A DNA stretch of 64,000 bases from Nemertoderma westbladi. Lineage: Eukaryota; Xenacoelomorpha; Nemertodermatida; Nemertodermatidae. Numbering within the stretch: the stretch's first letter is position 1; every line of letters starts with the position of its first letter. Shown here in pieces: positions 52,816-64,000 of this stretch. The position numbers and the translations under genes were made by a program. A model generated the notes under the pieces. That model had not been told where the DNA came from. It did no database searches and worked only from the letters and a program-made list of their open reading frames with translations. The stretch spans positions 141,851 through 205,850 of the forward strand of contig JAUCBJ010001861.1 in the NCBI GenBank assembly GCA_032718475.1. The letters are read 5' to 3'.

Positions 52816-53355
52816 AAATTGGTACCGTACTTTTTTTTGGTTGCTTAATTCCTTAATAAAAGATAGAACGATATAGTTAATTACATAATAAATTGAACTG
52901 CAGTTTTTTACTATATTGCTTCCATATAGTTACTGCGATTTAAATTACTATACTCGTCAACTCCAGATGCTGCCTTACTCAATGTTAAATAATTTAGTGT
53001 TCTCGAATATTTATTACGTAACTAGAGAGCCGCTTAACAAAATAAACCAATATTGGATATTGAGTTCCGTTTTGGAGTACACTTTGTAGACACTAAAGTT
53101 GCAATAACTTTTGAGTGTGTGATTGGATTTTGCTACAATTACTTGCAAACCTTTTCAACTTCGATGCTCTTTCAACAAATGTAATAAAATTTCAGAAATT
53201 CCACAAAAAAATATTTATTTTACAATAATTATTTCGCAGGGAAAAAAAGTAAAATTAATGCAAACCTATGGATTACTTTTTGCCCTAGGGGAAAGAATTC
53301 TCCCTATTTCTCTCGATTTTGGGGTATATTTGAGCGAAAAAGTATCAATTTAAGA
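52816..53355. mobile_element. Composite segment following the MITE
   Basis: Carries the same ordered blocks as 39840-40335 and 14605-14830. It ends in the module 'GGGAAAAAAAGTAAAATTAA...GAGCGAAAAAGTATCAATTT'. A 76-codon frame inside has no known motif. Confidence 0.6.
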
Positions 53356-53449
53356 AAAATGTGTTCATTTTAATTTTAAAATACATATAAATTGTTATGT
53401 AAAATGATGTAGTAAAACAGCATAGCGTTACTACAGTATTACCTAACTA

Positions 53450-53520
53450 TGTTTCTCGTTTCCATTTTCTCGTTCCTCGTTTCCAATTCCTCGTTTCTCG
53501 TTTCCATTTCCTCGTTTCTG
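53450..53520. repeat. 'CCTCGTTTC' microsatellite
   Basis: Imperfect tandem copies of 'TCTCGTTTCC' and 'ATTTCCTCGTTTC'. Confidence 0.75.
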
Positions 53521-53837
53521 TATACTGTCTTGTACGTATATAAAATAAAAAAATTGTGACACATTGAGACACAATATGACACATTTTGTCCATAACAACG
53601 ACCAAATAGATATCAAAAAAAAGTTATTGTTTCAGCCTCTGATAAAATCAAATAGCCATATAATCTAAAATAGTACCAATTAATTACAAATAAACAGTAT
53701 TCACCAATGCACTGGGGGTTGCTTGATATGATCTCGTCGTATACTATAACATTGAGAAATTTAATTGAACTTGGTTCGTTCACTGTCTAAAATTGTAGGA
53801 ATTGGGGTTGATGTGATGTTGCAACCTAAGTTTATAA

Positions 53838-54035
53838 CACACCATGCCCTGGAATATAGTGTCGTAATTCAGTGACATGCATCCACCTCAAAATTAGTCT
53901 ACAAATCTAATGAGATTGCATTAAATTTGAAGCAGGGGTAGTTTGACCTCCCCACTCTTAGCTAGAGGGTGAGTCGGCCCACTCTTAGCTAGAGGGTGAG
54001 TCGGCCCACTCTTAGCTAGAGGGTGAGTCAGAATT
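53838..54035. repeat. Terminal fragment of the 'ACACCATG' family with a 28-bp triplication
   Basis: 'ACACCATGCCCTGGAATATA' then 'GTGTCGTAATTCAGTGACA' match the ends near 17505-17525 and 63797-63825. At 53954-54030 'CTCTTAGCTAGAGGGTGAGT' occurs three times in tandem (28-bp unit). Confidence 0.6.
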
Positions 54036-54639
54036 TTTTATTTTCGCTTGCAACGAATCGGCGGGAGGCTATTTAATTATATTTAAGAAATACACCATAT
54101 TCTGGAACATTTTGTGTTACATAGTGTACATGGAAAGGTATTGCCAAAGACTTCTAGAATATAGTATTTATTCATAAAATTATAGTAATTATTATTCCAA
54201 AATTGTAACATTACTCAACGCCGTTAGTATTAACAGCGAGTTGTTATTTAGAAATTTACAACTTTAGAGGACATTACAGCATTATATTGGCATTTACATT
54301 TAGTATTGTATTTGGTGTTATCAGTTAAGTAATGTCCCCTTAGTGGACATTACTTAACGCCGTCATTGGTTACCAGGTAAACAATAGGTGGAAATTTGCA
54401 TGACAGCCAGATAGGCCTACTGCATTACCTACCGGTAGGCGGGGTATAGCTATTAATAACCAGTAGCTATATTATTAACATGGCTCCAAACGCCACCATA
54501 AATATCAGCTAACTTATTTATAATCAAATTTATGTCATTTTTACATTTATTTATACAGCAACTTATTTAATTTGTGCAGTTTCTATCACTTATAATATAT
54601 ATGTACAATAATTTCGTAATGTTAACATTTTGGAATAAA

Positions 54640-54787
54640 ACTACATACATACTTGTTGCAAAGTACTTTACAGTGTTCTGATCCTCGTGGCTTTATTTTC
54701 ACTCACTCACTAACGTTCGTTCGAGAAACAAAGCCACTCGGATCATCACACTGTAAAGTGCTACTTTACACACAAGTATGTAAATAG
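54640..54787. mobile_element. Short fold-back MITE, copy 2
   Basis: Mirrored ends 'ACATACTTGTTGCAAAG' and 'CTTTACACACAAGTATGT', with inner 'CAGTGTTCTGATCCTCGTGG'/'CACTCGGATCATCACACTG'. The same architecture as 50608-50757 with different bases. Confidence 0.7.
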
Positions 54788-54869
54788 TTATTATTTATAA
54801 AAATTATATAATAATAATAATATATTATTCATAAAAAATTATTTATTCTTAAATAATTATTAAATATTG

Positions 54870-55250
54870 CATTGATTTTACTTTTTTTCCCGGCGAAAAA
54901 AAAGCAAAATAAACAAATAATTTTGGCGGAATCTCTTAAATTTTATTTCTTGTGTTGAAAGAGCATCGAATATTTGCAAGTAAGTAATATGAGCAATTTG
55001 ATGACCACAATTCAATTTATTTTGTAACACTATTATATCAGTCTATCTTATTAAGGAATTAAGCAACATAAAAGTACTAATTTAAGAAAATAATTACGTA
55101 TTACATGGGAAAAAAACGTAGAATCTTTTTCATATTTCTCGACCCTTCTTCATTAACCTCACTGGGGCTTGGTAAATAAAATACCTCAAAAATAGTGAAA
55201 AAGTTATAATTATTTTCCCATGTAATAAATAATTATTATTCATGAAAAAA
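54870..55250. mobile_element. Composite MITE segment in inverted orientation plus MITE copy
   Basis: 54870-55080 shows the 'CCCGGCGAAAA' module and 'GTTGAAAGAGCATCGAA', the reverse complement of blocks at 53160-53260. 55100-55245 is another 'TTACATGGGAAAAAA' MITE with 'TATTTTCCCATGTAATAAA' at its far end. The two modules keep their relative arrangement, in reverse, supporting one composite element. Confidence 0.6.
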
Positions 55251-55694
55251 TACAATATTCTATAAGTCCTTGGTATCGCATTTTTGGTAACCTACTTATG
55301 AGATAAGTATAATTTTTCCAATAAATATAATAAAATAGCTTCAAGCAGAAAATAACATGCAACCTTCGAACGCCTATATACATCTCGGCTATTTCTCAGC
55401 AAAACTCAGATTATATTAAATATTTGGATTCCTTACAATGCCATCTTTCCATCGGTACTAACGAAACACAATATAAGTTTATAATGAATAACTGACATAC
55501 TACTGGTGAAATTCGGCAGTGATACTTTTTTAAACGCTCGTAGCTAAAGATTGAAAGCAACAATCGCGAAATCGCTCAAAGGTCCGCGTATAGTAACGCA
55601 TGAACGGTCTCCTCATTGAATGGCTTACTACCACTACCAAAGTTTCAAATAAACCAATTTTACAAAATCGAAATATTTTATTCGGAAAAACATA

Positions 55695-55885
55695 ACAATT
55701 ATGTTGGGATTGAACCCCGTATCTCGAATTCCAAGCCCAAGGCTCTTAAAAAAATGAGCAAAAAAGTGGCATAATATCAAGTGAGAAAAAGCAATGTGAG
55801 AATAAACAACAACACCAACAACAAATGGAATGGTTAGAGGTCGCAGACCTGAAAATGATCCCGGGAGTCCTATATTACGGGGCAT
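55695..55885 (-). mobile_element. tRNA-derived SINE remnant
   Basis: Minus strand: 'GGAATTCGAGATACGGGGTT' followed by 'CAATCCCAACAT', a B-box context. It ends at 'ATATTACGGGGCATGGTGT', a relative of the fold-back A terminus. Confidence 0.4.
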
Positions 55886-55917
55886 GGTGTAAATATATTT
55901 TGTTCAGAAGATGAAAA

Positions 55918-56015
55918 ACTGTGGAGATGTCACTGGGGGTTGAACCAGTACAGAATCTGCCCTTCAGGCCGAACCAGTTCAACCAATCTCCCCCGATACT
56001 CCCTTGCTAATTTTA
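55918..56015 (-). mobile_element. tRNA-derived SINE remnant
   Basis: Minus strand: 'GATTGGTTGAACTGGTTCGG' and 'ACTGGTTCAACCCCCAGTG' give A-like and B-like boxes (GGTTCAACCCC). A further tRNA-like patch in plus sense ('CTAACTGGTTAGCGC', then 'GGTTCAACCGCC') lies at 56170-56265. Confidence 0.45.
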
Positions 56016-56688
56016 GTCCACCTTTACCGAAGAGACGACATTCTTAAGTTACATATAATATCTCTAACAGAGGCTTACCAGTGTCAACCATGTTAGAATG
56101 TCTGTTCGATAGAACTAGAAGTTTAACGATATAAAATGGGTAAGAGATTGTTAGCATCTAGGAGCTAACTGGCAGGGGCTAACTGGTTAGCGCTTCTGGA
56201 GAGGACTAATAGACCAAAACCGTACAGCATGACACCACTGGTTCAACCGCCACTGACGTTCTTCCACATTTTCCCCTTTCTTAACAAAATCACTTATCTT
56301 ATATCCAATGGAGGAATTTGAGATTATCAGTAATGAAGATAGAATCTGCATTCGATACAGAATTTAACAAATGTCTCAACCTTTGAAAAATTTTCTCAAT
56401 GTTGAAAAAGGCAGTTTAAAAGCAACTAAATATCCTTTAAGTTATTTTAGGTCATTTGAACAAGGGGCTTTACAGTTTAGGTGATAATAAACATACTAAT
56501 CACCTGAATGAAAAACTCCAGCCTATTTGGTACATCAAACGCAGATAATTTGGTTTGGTAAGAAAGCAAAGCCATAAAAACACCGTAAACCTAAAAGGAC
56601 GACATACATTAATTAAAGTTACACTGAAGTTCCACATTACGAACAAAATTATAATAGTTCATATTAAATCCAACATTTACTAGGTTTA
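56016..56688. other. Spen 3' flank; no further gene
   Basis: Holds a tRNA-like repeat patch at 56170-56265 and otherwise unique AT-rich sequence that should include the 3' UTR of the Spen gene. Confidence 0.4.
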
Positions 56689-56690
56689 TT
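56685..56690 (-). promoter_or_regulatory. AATAAA overlapping the Spen stop codon
   Basis: The frame ends 'ACT TAA TAA', and the six bases AATAAA begin within the first stop. Use as a polyadenylation signal would leave a very short 3' UTR. It may be chance in AT-rich DNA. Confidence 0.3.
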
Positions 56691-59600
56691 AAGTGATAGT
56701 GGCAGGCGCGATCACGAACATAAGATGGGATTTCCCGCTGACGCGCGCTTGCAGATCGGGTGAATGGCGCGCCAACTGCGACTGCGTAAAGCCGCAGGGC
56801 GGGAAGATATGGAGAACAAGATGCGGCAGATCGTGATCATCGACGCCCTCTAGCGGCACATTGATGATACCGGCGGCCTGTTTCTCCAGGAGGTAGGTGA
56901 TGAACCCAGAGTGCAGCAGGTTGGTCTGGTCTCGCATCTCGGTAGGCGTCAATCCGCACGGCAGACCCATCAGCAAGGAGTACTCCTCATCTGCCGACAT
57001 CCTACGAATAACTCCTTCCAACTGGCTGTCCTCCAACCGCATCCGCTGGAATATTTTCAACGAAACCGTCTCGGACAAAACCTTCTTAGCTAATTCTAAG
57101 TTACCGTGGATAAAATTCATCTGCACCATCGCCGAGTCGTTCTTTAAAACCAAGTTGCCCTGCCAAATAACAGGATAGCGCAACAGCAGTGGGTCGGCGT
57201 TGATTATATCTCCGCCCATTGCCGTGGTAGATTGATTGTAAACGTAATGGATCCGCTGTTCTACAATGTCGTTCTGAAGGGGTTCCGGCGCTCCGGTTTG
57301 TTCAATAACTGGTTTGTTTACAGGGGTTGCCCTGGCGACGGTAGAATGCTGGGTGGTCACCGGGGTGGCGTCGGATACGGCGAAGGTAGCTGGACTCCAC
57401 AGCGTCGTCGCGACTGGCGGTGCGCCTATCTCCGCCGGTTTACCGTACGGGGACGTCCGTCTCAGCAGATGCTGCACCAACTCGGGACTCGCCAACGCCG
57501 TCTGCGCCGACTTCGTCTCGATGCCGCTTGGGGGCGCCCCCCCGCCCAACACGTAACCCCCGAAACCGTCCCGCCCGTAGAGCGGGGCACCAGTGGGACC
57601 GCCGCCCCCGCTACGCAGCATGTAGGCAGCGTCCGCCTGGTACTGGAATCGAGAGCCCGGCGCTAGGGGGCGATGGTAGCCGATGTAGGTCGGAAGGGGG
57701 AAGTGGAGGGGGGAAATAGCGGGGGATAGGGGGGAGAGACGGGGAGCCAGGAAGTGGCTCATATCAGGGTAGGTGGGTTTAACGCTCTCTATTGAGTTAC
57801 TATACTGCATTGCTTTATCTCCCGACTGATACTGAGTAGTAATAACTGATATAAGCTGCGGGGCTGCGGTGTCCTTGTCAACAGGGACCGGGTTCGAGGC
57901 GTCATTGAGTTGCTTAGTAACACCTTTGTAATTAGTGTTTACTATGCGCGTGATCGTTCCCATTGCTGAGTCGTTGGCGAGCGTTACGAAGGCGGGTTCC
58001 GCGAGGTTCGTGGCCACGTGGAGCGGTTGAGCTGGTTCTGCGAAGATCGGCGGCATTGGATAAGCTGTGGTTTCCTTCGTTTGAACCGTTCTGCGTTGGG
58101 GGTCGATCGCGGGTTGGGGGAAGGGGTTGGTGGCGGGCGGGGCGGATATTGGAGAGAGGATGCGACCCATGGAATGGGTGAGATCGTCGGCCGACAGACA
58201 GACTCCGTCACGCGGACCATTCCAATCCGACGAGCAAATCAGCAAGGATTCCCGACGTTTCAACTCCTCCATGTGCGAACTTCGGTACTCTTTGCTGATC
58301 CGTTTCTTGATCGGCCCCTCGGAAACCACCACATTCCTTGCAATGGTCTGTTTACCTTCGATTATTACTCGCGCTTCGCAGACGTCCGCCGATATTTTAG
58401 CCGTCAACTCGTCGCTCCCATCGCACACCACCTCCTCCAGTTGGCCCGCTAGAGACTGGTTATTGTTGGCGATTTCTATATCGGCGACGCACTCAATAAC
58501 GGCAGCATCGGGAGTTTCTGGGGAGTCCTCCTTACTCCCGAAGTTGTAGATGTCGGTCTTATCGCTCTCATTCGCGGACTCCCTATCTGCGGACTCATCA
58601 TCGCAACAAGCTTCCAACGTATCATCCATATCTTCGTCTGTCTTAGGAATACTCTCCACAACAGATATTTTATCAGCAACGATATCTTCCTCTGTCAGGA
58701 CTTCAGCGTCACTTTCACATTTGTCGTTAACTTCCGAAGTGCTGGAAGGTTCATCAATGACAAGCTTCTTCCCATGTTTCCTGCGGTTATGTTTATGCTG
58801 ACTATGTTTGTAATGATTTGTCTTTATGGGAGGAGATTCCTGTGTTTCCACACTGCTACTTATCGACCCATCGGAGGCTTCCTCATCTTCAACCATAACA
58901 ACGTCGTCCTCGTCCTCTCCTTCGGACTGCGTCCAATGCTTCGGGTTTCCGGACTGCCAATGAGTTTTCCATTGGTGTCGAGTTGTAATTCCACCATCAG
59001 CACTGCCCTTCTTTTTCTTACCATTTAAAGCTAATTTATTATTTTTCGGCTTCTTTACTGAGATGACTTTCTCTTCAGTCGACTGGATGGTTCGTTTAAC
59101 CTTTTTACGCTTCACAGTCTTGCCGTCTTTAGATTCAACGGTTGATTCCGTGATTGTATCAATGACATTCTCTCGCTGTTTCATCAGGCGGTGAAGACTC
59201 GTACCGCTCTTAGAGTCTTTGATGAATTTGGCTCTTCTAACGGACAGCTGTGGAGGTTCCATGACCCGATGACTTTTAACACGTCGACTTGACTGCGGTT
59301 TCGACTTTTCAATAAAAGCAGTGAACTGTGACTCATCTTCCTCATCAGTGGCACTGACGCCCAGGTCCTCAGACAAGCGATGCAGTGGAGTTTTACCTTT
59401 CGGTTTACGGATTCTCGGAGAGGAGGGCGCATTGCAGGAAGGGCCCGATCTGCTATGCTCCGACTTGGAACGCGACTTCGGAGAAACTGGCTTACTTGAT
59501 ACGGTTGAAGAAGAAACCGATGATTGACGTCTCTTTGGGTAAATCTTATGTTTGGTTTCATCTTTGCCGAATGCTTTACTTGGTTTACTGGGACCGGGGT

Positions 59601-62600
59601 CAGCAGATGGGTCCTTTGCTATAAATTGCCTAGATTTTTGAGGTTTCTCCAAGTCCACAGAACTTTCGCTTACAGTTGGCGTTTTTATTTCAGACGAAGA
59701 ATCAATGTGATTTTGCTTGGATTTATATTTATCGTGTTTATGAGTCACCTTAGAGTCAATGTCCTTAAAGAGATTTCCCACAGTATGCTTAGGGGCCACT
59801 TTGACAACTGGTTTTGGGGTTGTGGTTACAGGTGAACTCGTGGATGGTTTACTAGGCTGGGGGGAAGTATTTGGGACGCCGGTGGAAACTGGTCTAGGAT
59901 CTGTGATGACGTCACCAAACATACTCTTTTTCTTTAAACTGCTTTTCAAGGGTTTCAAGCAAGGTTTTGGAGCCAATGAGTGAAGTGGTAGAGTAGGCGG
60001 TTGCAATTTACGGGAATGGTCGTCCTTCTTTTCGTTTTGACTTGCCTGAAACCCTGGCTGCTCGTTTTTTGCCGGAAATGGATTGTTCCCTGGAATGGCA
60101 GGATCATTTTTAGTAGCCTTTAGAACATTTGATGTTTCCATTACAAGTGACTGATTATTAAGAGCAGTTGACCCCTCGTTTGGTTTATCACATGCAGTTA
60201 CTACTGTTTTGATTACCTGCGGCTGTAATTGAGCGAATCTTGCATCAACACTTAGATTGTCACTGTCGTTGTCAATTAGTGAAACATCGCAAGCCCTAGA
60301 TGAAGTCGGTATGGCCGGATCAGCGGCCATACCCGGATACAAAGGTTTAAGGAAACCAGTACCAACTGGCATAGATTGCGATGAAATGTCCCCCTGCTCT
60401 CCAATTTCGTACATCTTAAGTTCTTGCTCCAAATCGAATTTGAGTGAATCTTGTGTAACAGTGAAGGCCTTCTGGGACTGCTCAAGTCGCTCTGAATCCT
60501 GGTCGAATATGCTCGGGCGTGGTGTGACGCGAGTGTCGCCAGGGGACAACTCTGAAACCGGCCCAACTCCATCTCCAAGACGTTTCTTTATGCGTCCGCG
60601 ACGTCGCCATTCCTCACGGATGTCCACGGATCGCTCAGCACTGGACTCCAGACTGTGGGGCGTCGACTTCTCGACCGAGCGAGGTGTAAGTGGGCCCTGT
60701 GGAGTGGTGGAGACTGTAAGCGGCGGGAACTCATACACCGGATCACGGTTGCTATCCGAGATAATAAAGAATGGATTGTTCGGCTCACCGAAGTGATCCA
60801 CCTCAACACTGTTTGTCTCCTCCTTTAACCGTTTATATCGCTCAGCCATGCTGGATGTTAAGTCGTCCAGAATCTTAGAAGGAGTCTCCAAGGGTATGTT
60901 AATAGGGCCTTTACTATCAGTAGAAATCCGCCGGATTCTCGGATCCTTTATGTCGCTTCCTGCATGATCGTTGCAGCTCTCCTCAGTACTCACACGTCGT
61001 GGTTTGCGGTTTGTTCTAACAACTATAGGCAACATCATGCTGTCATTTGGCATTGGCTCGAAAGGAATTGATATGGGCGGGAGGCCAGGAGTAATCAAGC
61101 ATCCACCGAAGACCTCCATATCCTCCAATTTCATGCGATCGCCACTAAAAATCTTAAGACGAGGGTCGCCATCTTCAACAATTTGATCAACACCTTCATT
61201 TAATGCACTAGCAGCCACACGAACATCTTTATAAATAGCGTCCAAAACCACATCAATTGGATGAAGATTATAACAAGTTTCATCATCCAGAATAACCTGA
61301 GGTTCCAATACTGGGGGAATACCGGTGTTCCCCGCACTGGGGGACTTGGGGGAAAATTCATCACCATCGCTTTTATCTTGGACAGGACTCACCGGATCAA
61401 ACGGCATAGGGGGGAGAGCGGCTACCTCAACAGGAGATCTGGTGTGGTACAGAAAGTCGGGGGAATCGTCTTCTATGGGGCTGTACTGCGCGTTGAGAGG
61501 GTTCAGATTGACATCCCCAAACGGAACCCCCAGCTCAGATGGTAGTAGAGGAGTTATCCCAAGAGCGATCTGGGGTTTACCCACGTTCGCGGCTCCGGGC
61601 GACTGGATAACGAGCGTGCCTGGTTCATACGGAGTGAGCTCGTCGTTTTCCTCGTCGGACGAGCCACTGGGATGGCCACCGACTCCTCTTGTCCGCCCCC
61701 CACCTTTGCTATACTGGTAGTACCGGTCGCCAGAGGCATCCCGACCGCCAGAGTAGGATGGTTTGGAGTAACGCGCAGCACTGGCGTGCATCCCGTGAGC
61801 AGCGGCCCCGTTGTACCGCCGGTTCTCCAGCATCCGTTTACCCCCCGCATCGGAACTGGAAGACCTCGAACTCGACCAGTTCTGGTACTTCTTGGCAATA
61901 GCCTCTGCTACTTTCTCGCTACCACTACTGCTCTCTTCCCATTGGCCGGCATGTCGCCCTTTTTTGCGGGACTTTTTCGACATTTTTCGGGACATGGAAT
62001 CCCCCGATGATTCGCCTCCGCCACGCATCAGCCGACCTTTTCGTTTACCAAGTTTTCCTAAACTATGATACTCATCTTCTCCAGACGTCAACTCTCCACT
62101 AGAAACATCCCGGCGACGTTTCTTCTTCATATGCTTCGGACTCGCGACAGCCAATCGGGATCGCTTCCCTATTTGCCTAATCTCATCAGATTCCTCATCA
62201 GTGTCAGACGACTGATTCAACCCAGCTTCCCTGGCCTTTCTTCTGGCCTTCTTTAAAAGCAACTTGTGTTTTTCCAACTTGTACTTCAACTCCTCCAACG
62301 TCTCATCCCCCGACATGTAATCCGAACTGGAAAGATCGCCCCCGAGATCAACTTTCCGAAGTTTTCCCTTTTTATCCCGCAACCGATGCCCTTTGCCAGC
62401 GGCGGCCGCCAGAAGCAAGTCATCCGCGCTATCCGACATGCGTCGCTTGATCTTCTTTGACTTCCGTTTGAGACTCTGTTCGTATCTGAGCTCGCGCCTC
62501 AGACTATCGGCGCTGTCTTCACTGTCCCCGCGGGTTTGGAGATGGGCATCGCGAGAGACGAGAAGTTTCGATGACCGCGAGTCTAAAACAGGTAGCAGAG

Positions 62601-63445
62601 GGGAGAGATCAGCCGGAGGGAGGTCATCGTAGCGATCAGAGGGCCAGGCGGAGACCAACCCGCGATCACGTTCATGGTGTGACGAGGGGAAGTGCTCCAA
62701 CGCACCGCCATACGAGTTGTGATACTCACGGCGCGAAGAATGACCGCCGTAACGACTTGCGCCGTGCTCGTAATCCTCGTACTTTCCATGGTACTCACCC
62801 GCTGCTCCCGCGCCCCGGCCACCGTCCTCTATGTAGTAGGTCCGCCCGCCGCCGGCCGCCACACTGCCACGCGGCTCATACCTCCGGTTATCCTGGCCCC
62901 GGTAGATATCCAGCTCAGGAACCTTCTGCCCCGAGTCCGCCATCCGGTGGGTGAATGCCTCTTGGGCGTCCCTATTGTAGTAGTCTACACGGAGTTTGCA
63001 CGTCGCTATAAAACGTCCCTTCATATTGGCCATGGCTTCAGCAGACGCATCGACGGAATCAAAGAATAACAAGGCCTGTTTGGCGATGCGATCAACTACA
63101 ACCATCCGAACAGGAGCAAATCTCTCAAACTGCTGCTGTAAATAAGTTTTCTTGATGTGATCCTGAACATTGTCTACCCATAGGACGTGACTCTGAATGG
63201 ACTTACCGAAGCCCAGCTTCACCTTACCGCCCAACATAAATTCGCCGTCATACTTTCGGATGGCACGACACACCGATTTGATTTCGAGATATTGCACGAA
63301 GGCAAACGTCACCGTTATATTGTTGTCACCGTGTTGGCGTTTAATGTCAATACCAACGATCTGGCCGAATCGTTCGAAGTGTTTACGGATTTCTTCCTCT
63401 GCAACATCCCTGGAAAGCCCTCCAATGAACAGCGTCCGCGACGAC
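56689..63445 (-). CDS. SPEN: Spen/SHARP family co-repressor, last exon (RRM2, RRM3, SPOC)
   Basis: A single 6,757-base exon starts after the acceptor 'ATATATTTTAG' (63446-63447) with one carried-over base and encodes 2,251 residues to TAA. Residues 4-80 form an RRM ('RTLFIGGLSRDVAEEEI' with RNP1 'VTFAFVQY'). Residues 84-160 form a second ('SHVLWVDNVQDHIKK', 'QALLFFDSVDAS'). The middle is long, charged and disordered, with Ser/Lys/Arg-rich stretches ('KRKSKKIKRRMSD', 'KHMKKKRRRDVSSG'). The last 165 residues are a SPOC domain: 'YPVIWQGNLVLKNDSAMVQM', 'QRMRLEDSQLEGV', 'YLLEKQAAGIINVP' and 'HIFPPCGFTQSQLARHSPDL'. In SHARP this domain binds SMRT/NCoR and other partners through a basic patch that includes Arg residues like those in 'QRMRLE'. 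Spen proteins bind RNA and silence Notch, nuclear-receptor and X-inactivation targets. RRM1 and the start codon lie beyond the window. Confidence 0.95.
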
Positions 63446-63591
63446 CTAAAATATATAATTATAAGTCATATATTCATTAATCACAGGAACTCAAGAAAAA
63501 GTATGTTGAAAACAAAATATCAAAATGTGATATTTTATTTATATTATTTTTATTCAGTCAGGACTGTATCAGCATCTCCAGAATATAATAT

Positions 63592-63740
63592 TTATTACAT
63601 GGGAAAAAAAGTATAAAGTTTTTTCACTATTCTCGAAGCAATGTATTTACGGAGCGTCAGTGAGGTTAATAAAGGGTCGAGAGAATATTGAAAAAAAATT
63701 TGAACTTTTTCCCCCATGTAATACGTAATTTTATTCTTAA
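63592..63740. mobile_element. MITE of the 'ACATGGGAAAA' family in the Spen intron
   Basis: Ends 'TTATTACATGGGAAAAAAA' and 'TTTTTCCCCCATGTAATACG', inner pair 'CACTATTCTCGAAGCA' and 'TCGAGAGAATATTG'. Followed by the shared flank 'AATTTTATTCTTAAATTGG'. Confidence 0.75.
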
Positions 63741-63794
63741 ATTGGTACTTTTTTTGTTGCTTAATTATTTAATAAAACGTACAGCAATACATAT

Positions 63795-63960
63795 GTCCCA
63801 GAATATAGTATCGTAATTCAGTGACACGCCCCCCCCCCCCCCCCCTAATTTTTCTACAAATCTTAATCAGATTGTATGAAATTTGAAACAGAGATAGTTT
63901 CACCTCCCGACCACTGACTGTGTGAGCCATAATTTTTATTTTAGCTTTACATCTGTAGCT
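63795..63960. mobile_element. Fold-back family fragment with a 17-base poly-C tract
   Basis: 'CCCAGAATATAGTATCGTAA' and 'TTCAGTGACACG' lead into 17 C at 63829-63845. 'TAATTTTTCTACAAATCTTA' then matches the inner arm of element A ('ATTTTTCTACAAATCGTTAT'). Only one arm is seen before the window end. Confidence 0.6.
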
Positions 63961-64000
63961 ACAAGCGTTTAAAAAAGTGTCTCCAGCTATATTACACCAG

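Larger units (their letters stand above)
63446..64000. other. Intron of the Spen gene (partial)
   Basis: Sequence upstream of the last Spen exon. It contains a MITE copy and the poly-C fold-back fragment described separately, and no RRM1-type exon. Confidence 0.7.

Noticed and set aside
58018-62068. Plus-strand frames of 100-180 codons opposite Spen
   Set aside because: They are antisense shadows of the Spen coding exon with no motif of their own.

Overview
The window is nuclear DNA from an animal. The clues are spliceosomal introns with GT-AG borders, metazoan protein families (Spen/SHARP, PP2A B56, tetraspanin, BTB-BACK-TLDc), non-LTR retrotransposon debris, tRNA-derived SINEs, fold-back elements and very large minisatellites in AT-rich sequence. 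The style suits a marine invertebrate; I cannot name the species or phylum from sequence alone.

Layout. 0-2.5 kb: SINE and fold-back repeats with one possible exon of a multi-pass membrane protein (341-1051, +). 3.8-9.1 kb: a minisatellite of about 120 copies of a 44-bp unit. 9.4 kb: an orphan terminal exon candidate (-). 10.7-12.4 kb: an intact, intronless PP2A B56 regulatory subunit of gamma/delta type (-). 12.4-15.9 kb: no gene recognised, some MITEs. 16.0-17.0 kb: an intronless tetraspanin (-). 17.1-26.1 kb: a transposon graveyard with a decayed apurinic-endonuclease/reverse-transcriptase LINE (-), a second LINE fragment (+), two large fold-back elements with poly-C/poly-G tracts, and a direct repeat.

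26.4-47.5 kb: one gene on the minus strand that I assembled exon by exon. It has eight coding exons, all with consensus borders and matching phases, and encodes a 528-residue BTB-BACK-TLDc protein. Only 1.6 kb of its 21 kb is coding. Intron 7 holds 6.7 kb of a 33/74-bp array, intron 5 holds a roughly 35-bp array, and intron 2 holds a 19-bp array. The intron 5 array begins inside exon 5 and copies that exon's 5' splice site in almost every unit. The same array is split by a 1,543-bp insertion with a perfect 55-bp target duplication. The 3' end of that insertion is a near-copy of the 28S rRNA sequence ending exactly at the R2 retrotransposon cleavage point.

47.6-56.6 kb: no gene recognised, but MITE families, a GC-rich retroelement-like remnant and a 1.5-kb minisatellite whose minus strand is open in all three frames. 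56.7-63.4 kb: the large last exon of a Spen/SHARP orthologue (-), carrying RRM2, RRM3 and the C-terminal SPOC domain; the 5' exons (RRM1) lie beyond the window. The last 500 bases are intron with a MITE.

The genes show no common pathway. Spen is a nuclear co-repressor scaffold, B56 directs PP2A to substrates, the tetraspanin is a membrane organiser, and the BTB-BACK-TLDc protein is probably a cullin-3 adaptor with a TLDc tail. The unusual content is how minisatellites and retroelements have built the introns and intergenic DNA.
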